Of a DNA stretch of 64,000 nt, positions 15,001 to 23,900 are shown one piece after another (within the stretch, counting starts at the first letter, position 1; each line of letters opens with the position of its first letter). The translations under genes and the position numbers were made by a program. The stretch is taken from the NCBI RefSeq assembly GCF_964355755.1, contig NC_092675.1, positions 25,150,412-25,214,411 of the forward strand, written 5' to 3'. The notes below the pieces were generated by a model, which searched no databases, was not told the origin of the DNA, and worked only from the letters and a program-made list of their open reading frames with translations. The stretch is from Antedon mediterranea. Lineage: Eukaryota > Echinodermata > Crinoidea > Comatulida > Antedonidae.

Positions 15001-18000
15001 GATGAGAAATTCAAATTAAATGACTGTATTACACTGCAGTAGGTCAGTAAATGCATTCAAATCCCTGCAAGTACTGTATCTGCATTTTACACACTTAGCA
15101 TTGAAGATAGGTCAAAATTCTTAATCCTACTTTTTGGTTTACAGATTGCAACATCCAACTAGATTTATTTTTAGACTTTGGTTTATTAAAAAAACAATGT
15201 ATTATTAAGCCAGCATCTTGATAGAACATACATAACAGTAGTCATCTGAAGAAAGATAATGGCAACTAGTCTACATTTTTTTAATTTAAACAATCTGTCA
15301 GCACCTGCTTCATAATTATTGCAGAACATTATCAGATGTGTGTAGATACTTTATCAATCAATGTGATAATCCCTTTTTGGCAATTACTGTGTGTGCCAAT
15401 TACAGTACAGAAAGAAAATACTGCAACTTTACCTACGAAGTAGCTTCGTAGATAGAACGTAGGCTACGTTGTTGGCTTCGTAGGTTCCATTGTTTGGCTT
15501 CGTAACCTCAATAAACAACTTTCAATGAGCTACGTTCTGAACTTCGTAGGGAGTTCGTAACCAAAATAAACAACCCTACGATGTTCTTAGTGAAGTAAGG
15601 TGTGAAATTAATGTGTTAAATTTAATTGGCGGAGGACAAAGTTGTAAATTAATAAAAAATAAATAATATTTTTTAATAATCGTAATATTTTCCTTCGTGC
15701 GTGTTTACCTACTCAACGGCAAATATAAATTTCCCACGATGTATAACGTAGAGAGAGACACGATCCAACACAGGTGAACCGCAACGAACAGGCCAACTAA
15801 TAAACATAATATAGCGAACGTCCCATCCAGAAACGATGCCGAGAAAAAAAGATCGTAAACAATTCATTCTAAATATAGCATCAGGACGTTCAATCGGTCG
15901 TTCAAAAAGACTGCCGACAGAACGACCGTAATTAATACAGACCTAGTTTTTTTTGGGTCACTTGGCATGAAACGCGATACTCTCTGCTTACCGCAATCTC
16001 TCACATGTTTTTTTTTTTAGGGTGGCTACCGTCTGACGACGATAAAACAGTAATTAAGATCGTGTACCTGGATTTTGTGTCACATGACATGAAACATAAT
16101 ACTCTCTTTAAACTGCTCAGCTCACATGTTTTTTCCCCTCCAAATTCTGGTCGGGCCTTTTTCTTTATACATGTCGTAATCATTTTAAAAGGCCTATTTA
16201 TTTATGTTAAATCTTAATATGGAATATATATTTATTTTGCATATATTTTGTTGGTGTCCTAGCCTAGTTGTCGTTGTTTTTATAATTCGCTAACCCAACA
16301 AGGTAGGAATAAATAATTTATAGTGTAGGCCGCCAAAACAGGCTAGCTAGGCCTAGCCTAGCCTCGACTCTCTCTACGTGAGCTGATGTCCACCGGCCCG
16401 ATGTCGTTTCGTCGGCGGATTTCCGTCCAAATTAGGATAACAAACAATACATCGTAGGCTACAAACAATACATCGTAGGAGAGAACAATTACCTACGATG
16501 TAGGGCGGCTACAAAAATTGACCTACTATCTTTAGGTAGGATTTTAATTAGCAAACAATACATTGTTTGTTTGCATTGTCCATGCTTCTACGAACCACCC
16601 TACGATCGAGGCGTAGCCCAGATTTCATAACAATACATCGTAGGCTACGAACAATACATCGTAGGTAGGAGAGAACAATACATCGTAGGCTACGAACAAT
16701 ACATCGTAGGAGAGAACAATACATCGTAGGCTACAAACAATACATCGTAGGCTACAAACAATACATCGTAGGAGAGAACAATGACCTACGTTCTACCTAC
16801 GAAAGCCTACGCGTAGATACGAAGCAGTAATTTCTTTCTGTACTGTAGAAAAAAAAAATCAGTGGCTACAAATATTCACAAACCCTGAAGAGAGATATTT
16901 ACTGTACCTATGATAAACATTTTACTTAATTCAATAAATATTTAAGAATTTCCATTTACTGTATGTAACTAACTGTATACAATGGCAAGAATTATTTAAT
17001 TGTACAGTAAGGGTGTTTCCCTATAGCCTGTGTGAATTGTGAATATGGCCAGAGTTTCATGCATACTGTACTGTAAAAAATTGTATTTTAATATTAATAA
17101 TTAACACATTTCATATTCATTTCTCTTGTTCAAAATTCAAAAGCAAACATAAAGTACTTACAATAGGAACAAAGTTTTGGAGATATGAAATATGTATCCG
17201 TTAAGTCGTGTATACACTCTGGCTCTAAAACAAATAAAAACAGAAGACAGTAAATTGTCTAAATCTGATCATGAAATCAATCAAATACAGTGCATTTTGT
17301 AAAGTTTTATTTATTAATTTAAAAAAAACATTTCAAAAGTGGTTAATATGGGAAAAAGAAATGTGAAAAAAAAACAACTATGCACAAAAACAGACAAATA
17401 CAGTACAAAACTGATAATGAAAGGTAATATTTTTTACAATTTTGACAAAATATTTACATAAAATATTGAATATACTGTAAGTAATCCAATATTTGTATTT
17501 ACCCGTATTCTTATTGAGGGTTTTTAAATCAGTTCCTTTAACTGGATACTTTTCTTCAATTCAAATTCAATCAAGATTGTATAAAATAAATATTTTAAAA
17601 AAACACAGAGCCTGAATTGCAGATTAACTGTACTTACCACTGTCATTGCCACCTACAGACACATACCCTGAGGTGTCAGGACTCGGTGACCTCGCAGGCC
17701 TGACATCAAATTCTGTCCTGTCAGATCCATTGTTATGATTAACAATATTAATAGCAGGAGAATCTGGCTTATCAAGGGAAGAAGGTTTACTCGGGGGTCG
17801 ACGTACTGGTATTACAATCGTTTCAACATATTTTACAAAAGGACCAGGAAAGCTCCCTCTTTCTTTAGAACGTTCGTTAATACCAGTTAACCATCCTACA
17901 GGCTTTTCAACAGTTCCTTGGAAGTATTCAAGTTTTTCCGGATCTTTTACACTTAAAATATCTCCGGCACAGAGTTGTAGATCCTCCTCTGCATCTTTTG

Positions 18001-18040
18001 GAAAGTCATATAATGCTTCATATTTTACTATTTCTCCCAT
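1..18040 (-). CDS. PIK3R1: Class IA PI3-kinase regulatory subunit, p85-like, with added C1 and SAM domains (3' end cut by window edge)
   Basis: Adaptor that binds phosphotyrosine proteins and holds the p110 lipid kinase. Coding exons in transcript order (plus-strand coordinates): 17638-18040, 17162-17224, 12836-12978, 11689-11823, 9826-9940, 6290-6388, 5486-5695, 4837-5038, 4198-4292, 3627-3717, 1640-1741, 877-1057, 542-664, 145-267, 1-70; all phases agree. Domains: SH3 at residues 1-85 ([13 protein letters not shown]), Pro-rich linker, C1 zinc finger about 140-188 with H-X12-C-X2-C-X13-C-X2-C-X4-H-X2-C spacing, SAM about 204-272, RhoGAP about 300-480 with Arg finger R328 in GLYR, nSH2 with FLVRDAS (R537), then the iSH2 coiled coil, where the window ends near residue 718. 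The rest of iSH2 and cSH2 must lie to the left. Vertebrate p85 has no C1 or SAM. The start is the ATG before the SH3; the frame is open upstream, so a longer N-terminus cannot be excluded. It could equally be called PIK3R2/3; an invertebrate single-copy ancestor is likely. Confidence 0.93.
1078..1302. mobile_element. Nested MITEs in a p85 intron
   Basis: An inner element, 1116-1283, has inverted ends AAGCKTGGTTCCCACTAG and is flanked by TA on both sides. It is full of ACGCAAC/GTTGCGT words. It sits inside remains of another element recognisable by TTAAGGGGACAC at 1078 and AATAGGGGTTCTACTGTA at 1285-1302, which resemble the two halves of the AGGGG/CCCCT inverted-repeat family also seen near 28440-28600 and 62330-62400. 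Neither codes for protein. Confidence 0.6.
2226..3476. mobile_element. Non-autonomous hAT-like DNA transposon, 1251 bp
   Basis: Ends are inverted copies of CAGGGATGTCACCA, and the flanks carry CTCATA as a direct 6-bp duplication (2220-2225 and 3477-3482). CAGGG-type ends are usual for hAT elements. The subterminal regions repeat the GGTCGGC/GCCGACC word several times. No transposase frame is visible inside, so it would need a helper. A C-run of about 15 and a CCCGGGG palindrome lie near the left end. It sits within the p85 intron between exons 1640-1741 and 3627-3717. Confidence 0.72.
6970..8730. mobile_element. Candidate DNA element with GCTCGCGCTAA inverted ends
   Basis: GCTCGCGCTAA at about 6979-6989 is matched by its reverse complement at 8715-8725. 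Just inside both ends lie palindromes of the type TTCGCCAAAATGGCGAA / TTCGCCAATTTGGCGAA. The interior (about 1.7 kb) includes GGCGGCCGAAACG around 8100 and no convincing coding frame. The exact ends and target duplication are unclear because a SINE abuts the right end. Lies in the p85 intron between exons 6290-6388 and 9826-9940. Confidence 0.45.
8731..8930 (-). mobile_element. tRNA-derived SINE, copy A (3'-truncated)
   Basis: Read on the minus strand it begins GTGAGTGGCCAAGCGGTTAAG, an A-box-bearing tRNA-Ser/Leu-like head, followed by a B box (GGGTTCGAGCC) and a unique body. It shares the body word AAGATGTACTAGGTTCTTTA and the CACTGGACCTACGG block with the copies at 25919-26208 and 46594-46944. 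It lacks the 3' part present in the other two. Confidence 0.8.
10860..11075 (+). repeat. Probable LINE 3' tail ending in TTGA repeats
   Basis: A non-coding stretch ends in AAATGTTACTTTGATTGATT with a short (TTGA)n run at about 11047-11064, like the 3' UTR and tetranucleotide tail of CR1/L2-type LINEs. A similar T-rich tail ending in ACAAAATAAATGAAATGAAA lies at about 32490-32572. No reverse-transcriptase frame is attached. Based on tail shape only. Confidence 0.3.
12979..15402. other. p85 intron, left part: AT-rich, nothing recognised
   Basis: Between the second C1-encoding exon and the 1.4-kb element there is about 2.4 kb of AT-rich DNA with frequent short ACTGTAC/GTACAGT words. I see no exon, RNA gene or clear transposon ends here. 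The short open frames have no coding character. Confidence 0.6.
15403..16845. mobile_element. TA-flanked DNA element with ACAATACATCGTAGG arrays, 1443 bp
   Basis: The ends read CAGTACAGAAAGAAAATACT and, inverted, CAGTACAGAAAGAAATTACT: one mismatch over about 22 bp, flanked by TA on each side, as in Tc1/mariner-pogo-type insertions. The right third (about 16436-16800) is a tandem array of ACAATACATCGTAGG separated by CTACA/GAGA spacers. The left end carries CTACGAAG/CTTCGTAG inverted words. The core is A/T-rich with no transposase frame. It sits in the first large p85 intron. Confidence 0.75.
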
Positions 18041-19874
18041 TTTGGTCACAAAATTGTTATCAAGAATATTGCAGTTTTCAAGGTCCAATAACAAATTGAT
18101 CAATATAAAATATAAACCTAGACAAAACAATAAAAAAAACATTTAATATATAAAATATTTAATAATCTGTTTCAACCTCCAGCTTCTGTCCTTCATATTC
18201 AATTATATTACTTGTCTGTCTACATTAAGTCAGCATACATTGGTAGATATTTGTCCAAAACCATCAAGATAAAAAATTATGGTTTCTTTCAGGTAGGTCA
18301 ACCGTGCATTTAATGCCTTGTTTTCTATCAGTAAGGTTGACTGTGGCACAAAGATGCATTGTTGACTGTGCAGAGGAGAAACTTGCATTTGATGCACACA
18401 GATATTTGGTGTTATAGGGCTATTGGCACAATGAAATGCGTGTCAAATTCATTGTTTCTTATTGGCACGGTCTACCATGCATCTACAGTATAGTTTTTTA
18501 GTACTAGTATTAGTAATGCACTGTTTCTTTATTCTATATTTTGGGAGGGGTTTTTTGGTAAAGGTTAAAAAATAAGGACATGCTGGCAACACTAGTCAGT
18601 CTGACCCACTGTTAATTATTTAGTGTAGGTGCATCTTAATATAAATTATTACAATATAAATTAATTATAATAGAATAAAAAAACACATTAAAAAAAATTA
18701 GACTTATTCTTATTATGCAAATAAAAAATAATTTAAAAAAATAACCACTTCCATATAGGCCTAGGCTAAATCATTAAATGAAATCAAATCCCCTGCCTCC
18801 ACCCTTCTGCCACGAGTAATTCTCGCTTAATGTGGCTAGCCTACAAACACAGTACGCTGTGTACAGTGTAATACTACTTCCTAGGCCTACTTAGGCTATA
18901 GCCTAGCCAGCCTAGGCCTAGGCTAAAAATGATGTGATTGGCTGACTCGAAAAGATACTTTCTTGTGGCGGCCCACCGAGAGACTGAACTCAAGTTTTAA
19001 CGCTACCTTTGCCAACACGGCTGTCCTATCCACCTGATTGTTCTTGCATTTCATTCGCTACAATAAAAAAATCAGAAGATGCCGAGAGTTATTATGCAGC
19101 AGGTAAAAAGTGACTGTTTGAGCTAGGCTCCTTTTCGACCCCTGTAAGCCAGATCAATCCAACACGTCTATCCGCGCGAGAAATAACCAGGAAGTAGGTC
19201 TTCGACGACGACGATTTTCGACGACGACCTGAGTGGTAATTTCTTCACACTAATGATGATGTCACACCCAATAAATTTACGTCACAAGTTCAACACCGCC
19301 CCCACACAAGGTTTCCGTCTGCTGCCAATGATGGCGCAATGACAGTCAACTCTAAAAATGGAAAGAAAACACACGGGTTTTCTTGAGAAACATTACATTT
19401 TTTTTTAAACAGAAATATATCACTGTAACCTAGTTATGCATTATGATATCCCCAGCCTTGTATGCCACGGGTTAATAGAAGAAACACCTGCTGTCTATAA
19501 TTCTAGGTTAGCCAGGCTAATCAAGTTTAGCTTAGGCTAGGCCTAGCTAGAGTCTACTACTAGGCCTAGCCGCTAGAGGCTAGAGAAAGCCCTACTCATT
19601 TTGTTGTTTGTATAGGCCTAGCCTAGGCCTAGAAGAAGCCACCCAGACTGGTTGGCTAGTGCCGGGATTTCATTAAGCTACAAGTACTGTACTGGTGGGC
19701 CTAGACTAGGCTAGGCGCGTTTATTATTTTAAATAAGGTCTGTTTAGATTAGTCCATGTGCGACAATATCATTCTCTATAGACTATATTTTCACAAAACA
19801 TGACTTGGCGTATGTAACTTTATCATTGTATTGTAGGCCTAGGATAGGCTAGCTAGATAGAGTAGTACTAGTAG
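18041..19874. promoter_or_regulatory. Divergent intergenic region, probable p85 5' UTR and promoter
   Basis: No coding sequence is supported here. GGCCTAG words cluster at about 18750-18920 and 19500-19730. The block 18940-19390 is richer in CG and holds GACGACGACG-type repeats at 19200-19230, so the p85 transcription start could lie there, but no TATA box, initiator or UTR splice site can be assigned with confidence. Confidence 0.3.
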
Positions 19875-20648
19875 TGTTATGCGCGATTTGAACGATTTGC
19901 GCAATTTGAAATTGCGCAAAAAAATCCTTGCGCAATTTGAAATTGCGCAAAGAATTCTTGCGCAATTTAAAATTGCGCAATGATTTTTTTGCGCAATTTC
20001 AAATTGCGCAAGAAAATCTTTGCGCAATTTTAAATTGCGCTGCACAATTTGTAAATTGCACAAGATAGTTCTTGCGCAATATGACACCTTTGCGCAATTT
20101 GAAAACGAACTGTAAATTTTCCCATACATGGCTAGGCTAGGCCTAGGCAGAGGAGTTTAAAATTTAGTATTTTATTATAAATAAATAAGACCATTTCAAT
20201 GAAGATAATGTTTAATACTCACTTTTTAAGTTTTTAATATTAGTTTAAGCTAGGCCATGTAACCTAGTCAGTATCAGTAGTCCAGACCCTAGCTAGGCTA
20301 GAGTAGTATAGCCGGCCGCCCGCGCCGCGCCCGCCTGGTGGAACACCACCGCTTCGTTTTCCTTCGTCGGTTCTTCGACGGTATGCTAACTTATAACAAT
20401 ATTTGCACTACTAAAATAAGGAAATGCGATATTTATCTTTAATTTTGAATCATTCTTAGAAATTACTATAAGAATATGAGTGTGCATGATTTCACAATCT
20501 GTCGAAAAACCTTGCGCAATTTGCAGATTACTTGCGCAATTTAATATGTTGCTTGCGCAATTTGAAACACATGTTTCAATTCAAATTGCGCAAGGACTTT
20601 TTTTTGCGCAATTTCAAATTGCGAAAATCGTTCAAATCGCGCATAACA
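19875..20648. mobile_element. Palindrome-array DNA element, Ginger-like ends, 774 bp
   Basis: Inverted ends TGTTATGCGCGATTTGAACG are perfect, with 4-bp flanking duplications GTAG (19871-19874 and 20649-20652). Within 230 bp of the left end lie about five near-perfect palindromes built of TTGCGCAATTT and AAATTGCGCAA, and three more copies of the half-site lie within 140 bp of the right end. No protein frame. TGTNR ends and 4-bp duplications are what I know of Ginger-type DNA transposons; assignment is by inference. Lies between the divergent p85 and fukutin genes. Confidence 0.75.
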
Positions 20649-20884
20649 GTAGTATACTTCTTTACTTCGTCACTACACACGTACGTGTAGGCTAATAATA
20701 CTAGTATATATTATTATTATTATACTAAACTTCAAATTCATTCAAGTGGCAGTGGTGGTATTTTAACATCACTGTGTTATTGTTAAGATAACATTTAACT
20801 ACTGTTGTTACTATGAAACTCAAATTTGCTTTCTTAATCAATATTCGAAGTTTATTCTCTTTTTTTTTCTTTTCAACAGTAATC

Positions 20885-20905
20885 ATGATGAGGTTGGTTG
20901 AATAA
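20885..20905 (+). promoter_or_regulatory. Short upstream ORF in the fukutin leader
   Basis: After a polypyrimidine tract and acceptor (TTTTCAACAG ending at 20879) the probable 5' UTR exon holds ATGATGAGGTTGGTTGAATA followed by A: a six-codon upstream frame stopping 14 nt before the main ATG at 20920. If the leader is spliced as inferred, ribosomes would meet this frame first. Confidence 0.45.
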
Positions 20906-20919
20906 CAGATCATATTAGA

Positions 20920-23900
20920 ATGAGAAAATTAACATCGCTTGTCCTTACTCTCACTGTTGGTGCTCTCTTCCTTATTCTACAGATGCTTATTATTCATAAA
21001 TTCATTGAGAGGAGCAAATCTGAAGTAAATATGTACAACATTTTGAATTGAGATCTTCAATTAAATCTGTTCAATTAGACTTCTTTTATGAATGATTGAC
21101 AATATTAATACCTGAATACAACAGATTAATTAAATTAGCATTAATTGTAACACATCATTTATAATTAAATTATTGATTATTTGAAATCATTCAATATATA
21201 AAAAGAAAAAAGAAACTGTTTTAGTAATCCTGTCATGATTCTTTAACATTTTTGTTAGGTATTAGAAGATCAAAGAGAGGCTCTTCAGACACCAGTGCAA
21301 TATGTAAGTTAAATAATAATAGATTTTGATCCCACTTACGTTTAAGTGAGTGAATGCCTATGTTCCCTCCTTTCTAATTTAACATGGTAAGGTTTTATAA
21401 ACAATTTTATAGATATATACTTTGAAAAAATGCTGAAGGTTTTACAATGTTTAACATAGTTTATGTCTGCTGACAGAACCAACTAACAACCAACATTGAG
21501 TCTGATGACTAAAATTACCAAATAATTTATACTTATAGTGTGTAAAGCAATACTGTACAACTAGGATGTACTGAGGTTTTCTTGAATTTTATCTTTCCAC
21601 AGAAGGCTGTTCATATTTTTATGGCAGTAATGAGTAAATTAACTGTTCCAGTGGTTTTAGTAGAGCCATCAATATTGAAAGCAATTATGCAAAAGAGACT
21701 TGGACATCTTAAAGAACATAATGATTGTGAATTTGTATGTATAAAGCGCAACAAAACTACATTTTCTGTCCTTCAACACATGTTGGTGCATCAGCAGGTA
21801 TGGTGTGGTTAAATTACAAATTGAAGTTGAATGATTAGAAAAAGAATAGTTTCACGTTTATTACCATCATTTAGTAACCTCATTTGTATACAACAACAAA
21901 AAACAACTTAGCCAGAGTACAGAATGTCCTTTATTTTCAAAGGCCTAGAAGATTAATATTTTATAGAATTTTTAAGTATCCAGGTTTATACTTTCAATGG
22001 TCTGGATCAAGTCTACCACGTAGATTACTTTCAATGTTATAGACATACAACAGAAACAGCCAACTAAGGATGCAATATAAGCGAATTAATGCCAGCAAGA
22101 CTGGCTGCTGTGTAGTAAATGAATATAACAACATATTATAACCTATACAGTCAACTCTCCCAATACCGGACACCTTTGGGCCGGCCAAATAAGTCTGGTT
22201 TTCCGGGAAAGTCTGGTATTCGGAATGTGTTTTTAATGGTAAAATTAAATTTGGGACCTTTTGGTCCTCAAAAAAAGTCTGGTATTGGGAGACTTTCTGG
22301 TTTTCAGAGAGTAAGGTATTGGGAGAGTTGACTGTATAACATTTTATGAAGTACCTTGGTACAGTTTTATAAAATGATCTTGGTAAAAGTCTTTAGTGTT
22401 CCTGTCACACCAAAATCAGTCCGGGTCAAAATCGGTCCGGCGGACCAGTTTTGGCTGCCAAAATCGGTCCGGGGGACCATTTATGGCTGCCAAAACCTGT
22501 CCGGCCGGACCAATTTTGGCCGCCAAAACTGGTCCGGCCTGGATAAAATCGGTCCGGGCAGTAGGACTGTTTTTGGCCGCCAAATATGGTCCGGTCTTAC
22601 AAATATATGGTGCGCAAAATGAGTCATAATGTATATATCATTTAAAAAAAGGCCATGATTAGTCATTATTGAAAACTACGGGGATTTATTTGTTATTTTA
22701 ATATTATAAATTAAGCCTGTTTTTTTAATTATCATTATTAGTAGTAACTCATCAATAATTAATACTAATTGTTAAGCTTTTTGTATACAATATGTATCTC
22801 TGCCTGTTTTAATCCATTTTTTCTTTTTTAACATCTTCGTTTCCCCATGATGTTAAAAACAATTTAATTTATTAATTATTTATGGTTAATCAATCAATAT
22901 ATCAATTCAATACAATTATTATAAAACAATTATCCAATATTGATTAGGCTGAGGAAGGAAAAAGGCCTCAATCATAAATAAAATCTAGCTGGCAATATCA
23001 GCGTCTCATACCCGTTCATGTGAGTGTGTGGCAGGCCGAAATATGAGTGAACACCTAAGTCATGTTTTTAGATAAAATACATTTATTTATAGTATTTATC
23101 CGACAAGATAACTTACTAATATATATCATGGGATATTTTTCTAGCCATAAACAACTTAAAACAGCATCATAGGCCTAGTAATTCAATTAAAATCGACAGA
23201 AGAAAAGCCCGGACCAATTTTGGGAGTGGCGGACTGCTTTTGGCCACAACTTTAGAGCCAAAACTGGTCCGGCCGGACCGATTTTGGCCCCGGACCATAT
23301 TTATCGTGACATTCCCATGCAAATGCTAGCAATATGCTTACTAAATAGGATAAACGACAGATTAGATGAACATGTCCCTGTAACACAGGCCGCGTATCGC
23401 AGAGGACGAAGCACTACCGAACATGTACATACATGCAAAATGTTAGCAGAAAAGGCAATTGCGTCATCTAACTACGAAATAATATTACTACTACTTGACA
23501 TGACCAGTGCATTTGACACGGTGCGGAGGAATACTCTATTCGACATACTGACACATATATTACAAGATGATGAACTACACATGTTGAAAGTTTTGATAAA
23601 CAATGTAAAATTAAGCGTTCGAATTGGAAAACAGACAGGAAAATTGTTTACTACTACACTAGGAGTACCACAAGGTGACTGTATGTCTCCGATACTGTTC
23701 ACACTATACCTAGCAAAGGCACTCGAATCAGCAAACACAACACCACTACCCCTACAACAGCTTAATATCCAGATGCAGTATGCAGATGACATTTCATTTA
23801 TTAGCGACTCAAAAGAACACATAACTAAAATAAAGATAAATGTAACAGAGAAATTAGCAGAATTCAATCTAAAGATAAACGAAAGTAAAACAGAAGAATA

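Noticed and set aside
16005-16217. Frame with [19 protein letters not shown] resembling an RT motif (YLDF...D...H..L)
   Set aside because: Needs gaps to fit the RT pattern, has no other RT block near it, and lies inside a short inverted-repeat element.
19079-19115. ATG at 19079 (MPRVIMQQ) as an upstream coding start on the plus strand
   Set aside because: Stops after about a dozen codons and has no in-phase partner; no known protein start.
19900-20100. CRISPR-like regularly spaced palindromic repeats
   Set aside because: Animal DNA; the units abut rather than flank unique spacers, and they belong to the terminal arrays of a DNA element.
22356-22629. Overlapping open frames of about 80 codons in several frames
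   Set aside because: They arise from the GGTCCGG/TTTTGGC repeat array, which has few stops in any frame.
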